Made by a program: the position numbers and the translations under genes. A stretch of 51,699 nucleotides of DNA, from contig NZ_JAKFHA010000014.1 in the NCBI RefSeq assembly GCF_021502675.1, forward strand, positions 8,505 to 60,203, written 5' to 3'. The DNA comes from Yinghuangia soli (GTDB taxonomy: Bacteria; Actinomycetota; Actinomycetes; Streptomycetales; Streptomycetaceae). Below the pieces are notes generated by a model. The model was not told the DNA's origin. It saw only the letters and a list, made by a program, of their open reading frames with translations, and searched no databases. Positions 35,136 through 45,767 of this stretch are shown here, piece by piece (within the stretch, counting starts at the first letter, position 1; every line of letters begins with the position of its first letter).

Positions 35136-36398
35136 ATGTCATATAGGTCTGGACCGGCGACGCGCTTCGCCGCCGTCGGTGCGGTGCTGATCACGGGTGT
35201 GCTCGGGGGAGCTCCGGCCTCGGCTGGAGCGGCTCCCGCGGCACCCCGGGCCACGCCGACACCGACGGCCACCACCACTCCCGAACCGCCCCCTCCCACC
35301 GACATGTCCGGGCTCGGCGGCGACCGCCTGGCGCAGCCCGGCGTCCAGTCCGACCTGCCCGCGGGGACCCCTCCGCCGCCGGTCGTCGAGGCATACTCCT
35401 GGCTCGTCGCGGACGCCGGCACCGGGCAGATCCTGGCCGCCAAGAACCCGCACTGGAAGCTCGCCCCGGCCAGCACGCTGAAGATGCTGTTCGCGGACAC
35501 CGTGCTGCCCAAGCTCGACCGCAACGCGACCCACACCGTGGGCGACGAGGAACTGCTGGGCATGGGCGCGGGCAGCAGTGCGGTCGGGATAAAGGAGAAG
35601 CTGACCTACAAGGTCGAGGACCTGTGGAACGGCGTGTTCCTGCACTCCGGCAACGACGCGGTGCGGGTGCTGTGCCACATGAACGGCGGCATCGACGCCA
35701 CCGTCGCGCAGATGAACGAGCGCGCCAAGGGGCTGCAGGCGAACGACACCCATGTGGTCTCGCCGGACGGGTACGACGCACCCGGCCAGGTGTCGTCGGC
35801 GTACGACCTCGCGCTGTTCGCCCGCGAGGGGCTGAAGAACGCCGACTTCCGCACCTACGCGGCGACCAAAGAGGCGAAGTTCCCGGGCAAGGACAACACG
35901 ACCTTCCCGATCTCCAACACCAACACGATGCTCGGCACGTACCCCGGGATGATCGGGGTCAAGAACGGCTTCACCACCAACGCCAAGAACACCTTCGTGG
36001 GTGCCGCGACGCGCGACGGCCGGACGCTGCTGGTGAGCATCCTGCACGTCGAAGGCAAGGGGAAGACCTACGAGTTCACCAAGCAGCTGCTGGACTGGGG
36101 CTTCGGCACGGCGGCCGCGGCCAAGCCGGTCGGGCGCCTGGTGGACCCGCTCGGCAGCCCGGGCGAGGCGTCGCCCGGCGGCGGTGCGCCCGGCGCGGAC
36201 GCCAAGCCCGGCCAGACGCCGTCGGGCCCCGGGGTCGCGAAGGCGGGCGCCGCATCCGACGAGGGCGTGGACTGGGCGGTGTGGGCCGGCTTCGGCATCC
36301 CCGCGGTGCTCTTGGTCGGCGGCGCCACGTTGTTCCTCGTCCGGCGCCGCGGCTGGGCCCGGAGCACGGTGCACTTCGAGGACGACCTACTCCCCTGA
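35136..36398 (+). CDS. D-alanyl-D-alanine carboxypeptidase (class C PBP, S11 family)
   Basis: The 420-residue enzyme trims the terminal D-Ala from peptidoglycan stem peptides. A signal peptide (about 1-32) and a Pro/Thr-rich linker to residue 80 precede the S11 domain. It has Ser113-x2-Lys116 (STLK), Ser171-Gly-Asn173 (SGN) and Lys276-Asn-Gly278 (KNG, in place of the usual KTG). A C-terminal linker leads to a membrane segment at about 385-408 and a basic tail, so the domain is held on the outer face. The start at 35136 gives a good signal peptide. A hairpin follows the stop. Confidence 0.94.
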   Translation: MSYRSGPATRFAAVGAVLITGVLGGAPASAGAAPAAPRATPTPTATTTPEPPPPTDMSGLGGDRLAQPGVQSDLPAGTPPPPVVEAYSWLVADAGTGQILAAKNPHWKLAPASTLKMLFADTVLPKLDRNATHTVGDEELLGMGAGSSAVGIKEKLTYKVEDLWNGVFLHSGNDAVRVLCHMNGGIDATVAQMNERAKGLQANDTHVVSPDGYDAPGQVSSAYDLALFAREGLKNADFRTYAATKEAKFPGKDNTTFPISNTNTMLGTYPGMIGVKNGFTTNAKNTFVGAATRDGRTLLVSILHVEGKGKTYEFTKQLLDWGFGTAAAAKPVGRLVDPLGSPGEASPGGGAPGADAKPGQTPSGPGVAKAGAASDEGVDWAVWAGFGIPAVLLVGGATLFLVRRRGWARSTVHFEDDLLP

Positions 36399-36428
36399 CG
36401 CCGCGGACAGCCGGGGCGCACAAGCGAG

Positions 36429-36463
36429 AGGAGCCGGACCGCCGCAAGGCCGGTCCGGCTCCT
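36429..36463. terminator. terminator after the carboxypeptidase gene
   Basis: A perfect 12-bp stem (aggagccggacc/ggtccggctcct) with an 11-base loop lies between the convergent carboxypeptidase and YihY-like genes. Confidence 0.88.
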
Positions 36464-36482
36464 TCGCGTTGCGGGGTCTGCG

Positions 36483-37580
36483 TCAGGTGGTGCCGCGAGG
36501 GCGGCGGGTGAAGCGTTCGAGGGCCATGCCCGCCCCGGCGGTGCCGAGCATGCCGAGGGCGTAATTGCGCACGGTGTGCGGAGGCTTGGCCGGATCGGCG
36601 TCCGCGCCGCGCTCCGCGGCGCCGGGAGCGGTACGCGTCCGGTCCGGCGCCTCCGTGGCCCGCCACTCGACGGTGGCGTCGTCGTCGGCCTTCGCGGACT
36701 GCTCCGAGGTCCGGCCCTCGTCGTCGTGCAGGTGTTCGGCGCGCTTGTCGGTGGCCTGCCAGGCGGCGCAGAAGATGAGCAGGCGCGTGACGAAGTAGAT
36801 CCACAGCAGCAGCGCGACCGGCACGCCGAACGCGCCGTACATGCTCTTGCTCGCGACCCCCGAAATGTAGGCCGCGACCAGGAACTTGAGCACCTCGAAC
36901 CCGATCGCGCCGATCAGCGCGCCGATGAGCGCGGTAGGCCGCGGCATCGACAGCCGCGGCATGCCGACCAGCAGGTAGAGGAACAGCACCACGCCCGCGA
37001 AGACCGCCACCGCGAACGCGGCGATCTGCAGCAGCACCCGCCCGACCGGCTGGTCCTCAAGGCCGATCGAGTCGGAGATCCGCCCGATCACGCTGGTGGC
37101 GAAGGCCGACGCGCCGACCGTCAGGGCCATCGCCAGACCGAGGCCGATCAGCACCCCGACGTCCTTGAGCTTGGCCGAGACGGTCGCCTTGAAGCCCTCC
37201 GGCTTGGGCTCGTCGGCGATCCACATCTTGCGGATGGACGGCCGCAGCGCCTCGACCCAGCCGAGACCCGAGATGAGCAGCAGCACACCGCCGATGACGC
37301 CGACGGTGCCCGCGTTGTCGGCGAGCGCGCCCAGGTTGAGCCGGTCGGCGATGCCCGGGACGTTCTCGGAGATCTTGTCCTGCATCTCCTGCACGCGCGA
37401 CGGGCTGAGCGCAGCGGCCACCACGGCGGCCGCGAGGGCGAGCAGCGGGAACAGCGAGAGGAAACCGTAGAAGGTCACCGCCGCGGAACCGAAGTTGCCG
37501 TCCCGCTCGGTGTACCGGTCGTACGCACGCATGGTGCGGCCGATACCGCGCATGGAGTACAGCTTGTCCTTGATCGCCAC
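36483..37580 (-). CDS. YihY/BrkB-family membrane protein
   Basis: The 365-residue integral membrane protein belongs to the YihY/virulence factor BrkB family, formerly mislabelled RNase BN; its biochemical role is unsettled. About six hydrophobic segments are visible, starting with 'TFYGFLSLFPLLALAAAVVAAAL' and ending with 'GVPVALLLWIYFVTRLLIFCAAW'. A charged ~80-residue cytoplasmic tail and a final weak hydrophobic stretch ('NYALGMLGTAGAGMALERF') follow. GTG 37580 starts just before the conserved region; GTG 37631 is an alternative. Neither has a strong ribosome site. It lies downstream of the 2H phosphoesterase gene, probably in one unit. Confidence 0.88.
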   Translation of the reverse strand: MAIKDKLYSMRGIGRTMRAYDRYTERDGNFGSAAVTFYGFLSLFPLLALAAAVVAAALSPSRVQEMQDKISENVPGIADRLNLGALADNAGTVGVIGGVLLLISGLGWVEALRPSIRKMWIADEPKPEGFKATVSAKLKDVGVLIGLGLAMALTVGASAFATSVIGRISDSIGLEDQPVGRVLLQIAAFAVAVFAGVVLFLYLLVGMPRLSMPRPTALIGALIGAIGFEVLKFLVAAYISGVASKSMYGAFGVPVALLLWIYFVTRLLIFCAAWQATDKRAEHLHDDEGRTSEQSAKADDDATVEWRATEAPDRTRTAPGAAERGADADPAKPPHTVRNYALGMLGTAGAGMALERFTRRPRGTT

Positions 37581-37637
37581 GCCTGAGCGTTTGCCCGATT
37601 CCCGGGAATCCACACCCGCGCGCGGCGTCACCGCAGG

Positions 37638-38150
37638 TCAGCCGCCGAAGGGGAAGGCCCGTCGGGGGCGCCAGACCTCGTCGTCGCCGTGCTCGTACAG
37701 GCTGAAGCCGCGCACCTCGAAGCTCGCCTCGTAGCCGGACAGCTTGTCGAACGCGCGGTCCAGGACCGGGTCCGGCAGGTGGTGCGCCACGGTCACGTGC
37801 GGGTGGTACGGGAAGTGCAGCCCGCGCAGCAGGGGCCCGGAGCGCACCGCCTGCTCCAGCCGCTCGCAGTCCGGGATGCCGCGCGCCACCTGGATGAAGA
37901 CCACCGGCGAGGTGGGCCGGAACGTCCCGGTGCCGCGCAGGATCATCGGGAACGCGCGCTCCCGCGCGGCGACGCCGAGCAGGTGCGCCTCGATCGCGTC
38001 GAGCGAGGCGTCCTCCACCTCGGTCGGCGGCAGGAGCGTCACATGCGTGGGGATGGCCCGGGCCAGCGGGTCGCCGAAGCTCGCCCGCCAGGCCTGGAGC
38101 TGCCCGCCCCAGGGTTCGGGGATCGCGAGGGAGACGCCGATGGTGCGCAT
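37638..38150 (-). CDS. 2'-5' RNA ligase / 2H phosphoesterase family protein
   Basis: The 170-residue protein has both HxT motifs of the 2H superfamily: His36-Val-Thr38 in 'PTHVTLLPP' and His118-Val-Thr120 in 'HPHVTVAHHL'. Members hydrolyse 2',3'-cyclic phosphates (ThpR-type) in RNA or small nucleotides. ATG 38150 gives a complete domain. It lies between trpS and the YihY-like gene on the same strand, with a 30-base gap after trpS, so cotranscription is likely. The substrate is unknown. Confidence 0.88.
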   Translation of the reverse strand: MRTIGVSLAIPEPWGGQLQAWRASFGDPLARAIPTHVTLLPPTEVEDASLDAIEAHLLGVAARERAFPMILRGTGTFRPTSPVVFIQVARGIPDCERLEQAVRSGPLLRGLHFPYHPHVTVAHHLPDPVLDRAFDKLSGYEASFEVRGFSLYEHGDDEVWRPRRAFPFGG

Positions 38151-38180
38151 GGTTCGTCCGATCCTGCCGCTACCCGTGCC

Positions 38181-39563
<1,383 letters not shown>

Positions 39564-40589
39564 GTGCGCCTGAGCTTCCCCCCGCCCGGCGGCGGGTCCG
39601 GATTGCTGTGGCTTCCGGCACCGCCCCGCGCGTCCCGGGGCCAGGTCCGGCTGCCGCGGCCGCGCCGCCGCCGTGAGGCGACCGGGCGCCGGGCCTCGGT
39701 CCGGCACTACGTGATGTGCCCGCCCACGCACCTGGGCGGTCCCGGGACGATCGGCGCGGATGCGGCGTCCGGCTTCCCGTATCCGCTGCACCCGCTGCCG
39801 GCGGGCCTGCCAGACGGCGCCGGGCCGGCGGCGTCCACCGAAGCGGGCGCTGCAGCGGGTGCTGTTGCGCGCCCGGGGGCGGACGCGGCGCTGGAGCAGT
39901 GGGAGCGGCTGCGCGAGACGCTGCTGCGGCTCGGCCACCGGGTGAGCCTGATCCCGCCGCGCAGCGGACTGCCGGGCATGGTGTTCGCGGCGCATGCCGC
40001 GACGGTGGTGGACGGCCGGGTGCTCGGCGCCCGGTTCCGCAGCACCGCGCGGCAGCCGGAGGCTCCGGCGTACCTGCGCTGGTTCGCCGAACGCGGCTTC
40101 CGGACCCGGCTGGAGCCGGTCTTCGCGCACGAGGGCGAGATCGACCTGGTGCCGGCCGGTCGGCATCTGCTCGCCGCTTCCGGACCGCACACCGAGCTGC
40201 ACGCGCACGTGGAGGCAGGCGAGTTCCTGGGCCTGCCGATCGTGCCGCTGGAGCTCACCGATCCGCGGTTCACCCGGCTCGGCAGCGCGATAGCCGTGCT
40301 GACCGACCGGACCATCGCGTACCACCCGGGGGCCTTCTCGGTCACCGCGCGCGAGCGGCTCGCCCGGCTCTTCCCGGAGCGGATCCCGGTCGGCGAGGCC
40401 GACGCGCTGGTCGGCGGCCTCGACGCGATCTGCGACGGCCGCACAGTGGTGCTCACCGATCGCGCGCCGGGACTGGCACTGCAGTTGGCGCGGCACGGCT
40501 TCCGCACGGTGGCGCTGGACATGTCGCGCTTTGCCGGTTTCGGGGTCGGCGTCCGCAGTTGCGTGCTCGAACTGCGCGACAATCGGTAG
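39564..40589 (+). CDS. divergent dimethylargininase-like protein (amidinotransferase fold)
   Basis: The 341-residue protein aligns along its length with bacterial dimethylargininase: 'MCPPTHL' (MCRPxxF), 'GLPGMVFAAHAATVVDGRVLGARFRS', 'LTDPRFTRLGSAIAVLTD' and 'FGVGVRSCVLELRDN'. The nucleophile Cys333 is kept. The catalytic His of 'YYHLDTALA' is Arg238 here, the substrate Asp of 'PDMVFAAN' is Gly138, and the 'INPWM' region is replaced by a longer Ala/Pro/Gly-rich insert. GTG 39564 follows AAGGGGAG and adds a ~45-residue basic head. It precedes rocD by 46 bases. It may have lost or changed its activity. Confidence 0.75.
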   Translation: MRLSFPPPGGGSGLLWLPAPPRASRGQVRLPRPRRRREATGRRASVRHYVMCPPTHLGGPGTIGADAASGFPYPLHPLPAGLPDGAGPAASTEAGAAAGAVARPGADAALEQWERLRETLLRLGHRVSLIPPRSGLPGMVFAAHAATVVDGRVLGARFRSTARQPEAPAYLRWFAERGFRTRLEPVFAHEGEIDLVPAGRHLLAASGPHTELHAHVEAGEFLGLPIVPLELTDPRFTRLGSAIAVLTDRTIAYHPGAFSVTARERLARLFPERIPVGEADALVGGLDAICDGRTVVLTDRAPGLALQLARHGFRTVALDMSRFAGFGVGVRSCVLELRDNR

Positions 40590-40635
40590 GAGTCCGGAAT
40601 TTCCGGAATCACTCGATGTCGGGCGGAAGGACGTC

Positions 40636-41847
40636 ATGATCAAGCACGACCAGGAACTGATCGCGCTCGCCGACACGTACAGCGCACACAATTACCACCC
40701 GCTGCCCGTCGTCATCGCGCATGCCGAAGGCGCGTGGATGACCGACGTCGAAGGCCGCCGGTATCTGGACATGCTGGCGGGCTACTCGGCGCTCAACTTC
40801 GGGCACCGCAACCAGCGCCTGATCGATGCCGCCAAGAAGCAGCTCGACCGGGTCACGCTGACCAGCCGGGCGTTCCACAACGACCAGTTCGCTCCGTTCT
40901 GCGAGCAGCTGGCCGCGCTGTGCGGCATGGACATGGTGCTGGCGATGAACACCGGTGCGGAGGCCGTGGAGACCGCGGTCAAGACGGCGCGCAAATGGGG
41001 GTACGAGGTCAAGGGCGTCCCCGACGGCAAGGCGAAGATCGTCGTCGGCACCGACAACTTCCACGGCCGTACGACGACCATCGTCAGCTTCTCGACGGAT
41101 GAAGAGGCCCGCCGCCACTTCGGCCCGTACACCCCGGGCTTCGAGGTGCTGCCGTACGGCGACATCGAGACGCTGCGCAACGTGGTCGAGGCCGATCCGA
41201 ACATCGTCGCGGTGCTGCTGGAGCCGATCCAGGGCGAGGCGGGCGTGCTCGTGCCGCCGCCCGGCTACCTCGCCGAGGTGCGGCGCATCTGCACCGAGCA
41301 GAACGTGCTGTTCATCGCGGACGAGATCCAGTCCGGACTGGGCCGCACCGGCCGCACGTTCGCGTGCGAGCACGAGGGTGTGGTGCCGGACATGTACGTG
41401 CTCGGCAAGGCGCTGGGCGGCGGCGTGCTGCCGGTGTCCGCGGTGGTGTCCTCGCGCGAGGTGCTCGGCGTCTTCAAGCCGGGCGAGCACGGTTCGACGT
41501 TCGGCGGGAACCCGCTGGCCTGCGCGGTCGCGCTGGAGGTGCTGGCGATGCTGCGCACCGGCGAGTTCCAGCAGCGCTCCGCGGAGCTCGGCGAGCACCT
41601 GCACCAGGAGCTGAACGCGATGGTCGGCGGCCCGGTCACCGCGGTGCGCGGGCGCGGCCTGTGGGCGGGCGTGGACATCGACCCGGCGCACGGCACCGGG
41701 CGGGACGTCTCGAAGGCGCTGATGGAGCGCGGCGTGCTGGTGAAGGACACGCACGGCGCGACGATCCGCATCGCACCGCCGCTGGTGATCGAGAAGGACG
41801 ACCTGGACTGGTCGCTGGAACAACTCCGCGCGGTCCTGGCGAGCTGA
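40636..41847 (+). CDS. rocD: ornithine aminotransferase
   Basis: RocD converts ornithine and 2-oxoglutarate to glutamate semialdehyde and glutamate in Arg/ornithine catabolism. The 403-residue class III PLP aminotransferase shows 'MNTGAEAVETAVKTARKWGY', 'FHGRTTTIVSFSTD', 'LLEPIQGEAGV', 'IADEIQSGLGRTG' and the PLP Lys258 in 'VLGKALGGGVLPVSAV'. ATG 40636 follows GGAAGGA. It is preceded by the dimethylargininase-like gene; DDAH-rocD pairs are known in actinomycetes and join citrulline/Arg and ornithine metabolism. An Lrp/AsnC regulator lies downstream. Confidence 0.96.
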   Translation: MIKHDQELIALADTYSAHNYHPLPVVIAHAEGAWMTDVEGRRYLDMLAGYSALNFGHRNQRLIDAAKKQLDRVTLTSRAFHNDQFAPFCEQLAALCGMDMVLAMNTGAEAVETAVKTARKWGYEVKGVPDGKAKIVVGTDNFHGRTTTIVSFSTDEEARRHFGPYTPGFEVLPYGDIETLRNVVEADPNIVAVLLEPIQGEAGVLVPPPGYLAEVRRICTEQNVLFIADEIQSGLGRTGRTFACEHEGVVPDMYVLGKALGGGVLPVSAVVSSREVLGVFKPGEHGSTFGGNPLACAVALEVLAMLRTGEFQQRSAELGEHLHQELNAMVGGPVTAVRGRGLWAGVDIDPAHGTGRDVSKALMERGVLVKDTHGATIRIAPPLVIEKDDLDWSLEQLRAVLAS

Positions 41848-41863
41848 GCACCGGCAAACGCGA

Positions 41864-42001
41864 ACGGGGTGGGGGCGCGCCCCCCCCCCGGGGGGGCCCC
41901 CCCCCCCCCCCCACCCGGCCCCCCGGGCCCACGGCGGGGTGCCCCCGGCACCGGGCGGCGGGGGGGGGCGCGCGCCGCCCCGGGCCGCGCCCCCACCCCG
42001 T
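41864..42001. repeat. inverted repeat enclosing long C and G homopolymers
   Basis: A perfect 16-bp inverted repeat (acggggtgggggcgcg at 41864-41879; its complement at 41986-42001) encloses 106 bases of C and G runs: 10 C (41880-41889), 7 G, 16 C (41897-41912) and later G runs. It lies between the convergent rocD and small membrane protein genes and could act as a large terminator. The exact run lengths may be sequencing or assembly error. Confidence 0.7.
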
Positions 42002-42201
42002 CAATTACGGTGCCAGCCTTCGCACTTGCGGCGCTTGCCGGCCGCCACGGCGATGGCGACAGCGCCCAGGCCCAGGAAGGTCAGGCCAGTGGCCGCCATC
42101 GCGATGTTGTCCGCGCCGGGCACGACCGGCAGGAGAAGCAGGGCGACGAGCAGGGCGGCGGCGAGTATGCCGAGCTTGCGGGCGAGGCGGAGGGAGATCA
42201 A
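42001..42201 (-). CDS. small two-helix membrane protein
   Basis: The 66-residue protein has two hydrophobic segments (about 9-27 and 34-54) and a basic, Cys-containing tail '[13 protein letters not shown]'. No family is recognised. The start is TTG 42201 with GGAAG nine bases upstream. Its stop lies at the outer edge of the 41864-42001 inverted repeat, so the C-terminal sequence depends on the assembly being right there. It is divergent from the Lrp/AsnC gene. Confidence 0.6.
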   Translation of the reverse strand: MISLRLARKLGILAAALLVALLLLPVVPGADNIAMAATGLTFLGLGAVAIAVAAGKRRKCEGWHRN

Positions 42202-42310
42202 AGTGCAGTACTTCCGGTCGGCGTGCAGTGCTGCCGGGGGCCGGCCGGAAGGCAGCCCCTGGGGCGCTTGGCGCGAAGCCGCGGCGCTCCCCCGAGATTG
42301 ACCACCCTAA

Positions 42311-42327
42311 ACGTACAGATACGTACA
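42311..42327. promoter_or_regulatory. direct repeat acgtaca in the Lrp-gene upstream region
   Basis: acgtaca occurs at 42311-42317 and 42321-42327, ten bases apart (one helical turn). It lies between the divergent small membrane protein and Lrp/AsnC genes. It could be a regulator site, possibly for the Lrp protein itself; no experimental consensus is claimed. Confidence 0.4.
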
Positions 42328-42469
42328 TTTGCCCTGAGTCCGACTATGTGTGACGGATCTCATCAGCCTGGATCCGCGCGCCGGGACAGGATCGGCCACG
42401 GGTCGCACATGCGGGTGGGAAAAGGCCGAATCACTCCACTGCCGCGTACCGAGGGCGCACCATGGGTCC

Positions 42470-42919
42470 GTGCCCCTGGACGACCTCGACGAGAAGATCG
42501 TCGCGCATCTGCTCCGGGACGCCCGCGCCAGCTACGCCGAGATAGGGACCGGGGTGGGCCTCTCGGCCCCTGCCGTGAAGCGGCGCGTGGACCGGCTGCG
42601 CGGCACCGGCGTGATCCGGGGCTTCACCGTGAAGGTCGACCCGCACGCTCTCGGCTGGACCACCGAGGCCCTGGTCGAGGTCTTCTGCGAGCCGCGCACC
42701 TCCCCCGCCGCACTGCTCGCCTGCCTGGAGCGGCATCCCGAGGTGGTCCGCGCCGACCTGGTCACCGGAAAGGCGGACGCGGTGGTCCGGCTGCTGGCCG
42801 CCGACGTCCGGCATCTGGAGACGGTGCTCGAGCGGATCCGCCAGGACCCCGTCGTGCTGACCACGCACAGCACCGTGGTGCTCAGCCGGCTCCTGGACCG
42901 CCCGGCCGCCGACAGCTGA
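42470..42919 (+). CDS. Lrp/AsnC family regulator
   Basis: The 149-residue protein has the AsnC-type helix-turn-helix '[56 protein letters not shown]' (residues 3-58) and a RAM ligand domain with '[40 protein letters not shown]'. Such regulators sense amino acids. GTG 42470 starts right before the domain; only a distant GAGGG precedes it. Being next to rocD and the dimethylargininase-like gene, it may control Arg/ornithine catabolism. That is inference; its usual targets are adjacent genes. Confidence 0.88.
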   Translation: MPLDDLDEKIVAHLLRDARASYAEIGTGVGLSAPAVKRRVDRLRGTGVIRGFTVKVDPHALGWTTEALVEVFCEPRTSPAALLACLERHPEVVRADLVTGKADAVVRLLAADVRHLETVLERIRQDPVVLTTHSTVVLSRLLDRPAADS

Positions 42920-42943
42920 CCGCTCGCGCGCTCGCAGGAACGC

Positions 42944-42992
42944 CGACGGGCGCCGGACGGACCGCGTGGAGCGGTCCGACCGGCGCCCGTCG
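42944..42992. terminator. bidirectional terminator between the Lrp gene and mdh
   Basis: A 22-position stem with a single A-A mismatch (42944-42965 against 42971-42992) has a 5-base loop. It lies between two convergent genes. Confidence 0.93.
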
Positions 42993-43034
42993 GGACGCTG
43001 CGCATCCGGCCGCGGGCCGGACGACCGGGTCGGG

Positions 43035-44102
<1,068 letters not shown>

Positions 44103-44195
44103 CTACTCCGCCCGGGCAGCCCCGAGGACCGGTCCGGGGCGCTTGTGGGAAACACCACCGGAATCGCCCGTCCGGGGCCACCCTCCGGCGCTCCG

Positions 44196-44630
44196 CTACC
44201 CGGTGCGCCGCGGCACCCAGGGCAGTTCGACCACCGGCGGCGGGATCATCAGCCCGAGCATCACGACCGCGCCGCCGAGCACGAGCATCACGGTGACGTC
44301 CGTGAAGCGGCTGCGCACCGCGAGGATGCCCACGTCGCGGACGAAGACCCGGAGCACCGCGGCGACCGCGAAGGTCACTCCGATGAGCACCGTGGCGGGC
44401 CGGAAGCCGGCCATCGCGGCGGTCAGAAGGGCGGCGGTCAGCAGTCCGAACACCAGCATCGCGGGCCACTCGCGCAGTCCGCCCGGACCGGCCGGCGAGG
44501 CACCGCCCTCGGGCAGGTGCGTCCCGCCGCCGCGGGTACCCGCCCGCCGCGTCGCCGCACGTCCCGGCCCCGCGGGCGGGCCCGAGCCCGGGCTGCGCCT
44601 GCCGGACGCCTCGGAGGCCACCGCCGTCAC
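44196..44630 (-). CDS. DUF3017 membrane protein
   Basis: The 144-residue protein has a Pro/Gly-rich head of about 50 residues and then three hydrophobic segments ('MLVFGLLTAALLTAAMAGF', 'ATVLIGVTFAVAAVLRVF', 'VTVMLVLGGAVVMLGLMI'). This matches the small actinobacterial DUF3017 family, which lies between folD and mdh in Streptomyces. GTG 44630 overlaps the stop of a 23-codon ORF (GTGA). No ribosome site stands directly before this GTG, so coupling to that ORF probably drives its translation. Function unknown. Confidence 0.87.
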   Translation of the reverse strand: MTAVASEASGRRSPGSGPPAGPGRAATRRAGTRGGGTHLPEGGASPAGPGGLREWPAMLVFGLLTAALLTAAMAGFRPATVLIGVTFAVAAVLRVFVRDVGILAVRSRFTDVTVMLVLGGAVVMLGLMIPPPVVELPWVPRRTG

Positions 44631-44698
44631 CGGGCGCGGCCGGCGGGGACGCAGGTCGCCGCGATGCTGCCCGCACCGCGATCCGGCTTGTCGGCCAT
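44627..44698 (-). CDS. possible 23-codon ORF coupled to DUF3017
   Basis: ATG 44698 is preceded by GGGAGG at good spacing and opens a 23-codon reading frame (MADKPDRGAGS...GRAR). Its stop overlaps the DUF3017 start as GTGA. It has no recognised domain. It may be a small protein or only a device to load ribosomes onto the DUF3017 gene. A frameshift joining the two frames into one longer protein is another reading. Confidence 0.5.
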   Translation of the reverse strand: MADKPDRGAGSIAATCVPAGRAR

Positions 44699-44781
44699 GC
44701 CCGTTGCCTCCCTGCTGGTCGAGCCTTCCACTCTAGTGGGGACGGCCGCCGCGACGCAGTCCGCGCGGAGCGCCCGGGTGG

Positions 44782-44806
44782 GCCGGCCGCATCGGGTGCG
44801 GCCGGC
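44782..44806 (-). terminator. hairpin after folD
   Basis: A perfect 10-bp stem (gccggccgca/tgcggccggc) with a 5-base loop begins 15 bases after the folD stop. Confidence 0.75.
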
Positions 44807-44820
44807 TTCGCCGGTTCGGG

Positions 44821-45678
44821 TCAGCGGGCGGCGAGCTGCCGTTCGGCGGCCTCGACCACGTTGGAGAGCAGCATCGCGCGGGTCATCGGGCCGACGCCGC
44901 CGGGCATCGGGGCGACCCAGGCGGCCTTCTCGAAGACCTCCGGGTGCACGTCGCCGACCAGGCCCTGCTCGGTGCGGGTGATGCCCACGTCCAGGACGAC
45001 CGCGCCCGGCTTGACGATGTCGGCGCTGACCAGGCCCGCGACCCCGGCCGCGGCGACCACGATGTCGGCCTCCATGACGTGCCGGGTCAGGTCCTTCGTG
45101 CCGGTGTGGCACAGCGTCACGGTGGCGTTCTCGGTGCGGCGGGTCAGCAGCAGGCCGATCGGGCGGCCGACCGTGACACCGCGGCCGATGACGCACACGT
45201 CGGCGCCGTTGAGCGGGATGTCGTGCCGGTGCAGCAGCTCGACGATGCCCCGCGGGGTGCACGGCAGCGGGGCGTCCTGGCCCAGGACCAGGCGGCCCAG
45301 GTTGGTCGGGTGCAGGCCGTCCGCGTCCTTCTCCGGGTCCATCAGCTCCAGCACGCGGTTGGCGTCCAGGCCGCGCGGCAGCGGCAGCTGGACGATGTAG
45401 CCGGTGCAGGTCGGGTCCTCGTTGAGCTCGCGGACGACCGCCTCGACCTCTTCCTGCGTGGCGTCCGCGGGCAGGTTGCGCTGGATGCTGGCGATGCCGA
45501 CCTGCGCGCAGTCGCGGTGCTTGCCCGCGACGTACGAGTGGCTGCCCGGGTCGTCGCCGACGAGGACGGTCCCGAGGCCCGGGTGGATGCCCTGCGCCTT
45601 GAGTGCCTCGACCCGGACCGCGAGTTCGGACTTGATCTGGGCGGCGGTCGCCTTGCCGTCGAGCTTCTGCGCCTTCAA
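44821..45678 (-). CDS. folD: bifunctional methylene-THF dehydrogenase/methenyl-THF cyclohydrolase
   Basis: FolD interconverts 5,10-methylene- and 10-formyl-THF; the latter is the donor for purines, fMet-tRNA and the sugar formyltransferase of this window. The 285-residue protein shows '[18 protein letters not shown]' (catalytic Lys), '[10 protein letters not shown]', '[11 protein letters not shown]', '[16 protein letters not shown]' and '[15 protein letters not shown]'. The start is TTG 45678 with AGGAGA five bases upstream; it fits the family length, while upstream in-frame starts do not. Confidence 0.97.
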   Translation of the reverse strand: MKAQKLDGKATAAQIKSELAVRVEALKAQGIHPGLGTVLVGDDPGSHSYVAGKHRDCAQVGIASIQRNLPADATQEEVEAVVRELNEDPTCTGYIVQLPLPRGLDANRVLELMDPEKDADGLHPTNLGRLVLGQDAPLPCTPRGIVELLHRHDIPLNGADVCVIGRGVTVGRPIGLLLTRRTENATVTLCHTGTKDLTRHVMEADIVVAAAGVAGLVSADIVKPGAVVLDVGITRTEQGLVGDVHPEVFEKAAWVAPMPGGVGPMTRAMLLSNVVEAAERQLAAR

Positions 45679-45767
45679 GGGGGTCTCCTGATCCACGGGT
45701 GCCGGCCGGTCCCGGGGCCCGGGCGCCTGGCGGCGGGGATCGCCGGCGGCGGCGCGGGTCGCGGGGG

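Noticed and set aside
41864-42001. The 16-bp inverted repeat as the ends of an insertion sequence or MITE.
   Set aside because: No flanking target duplication or transposase is present, and the interior is only C and G runs.
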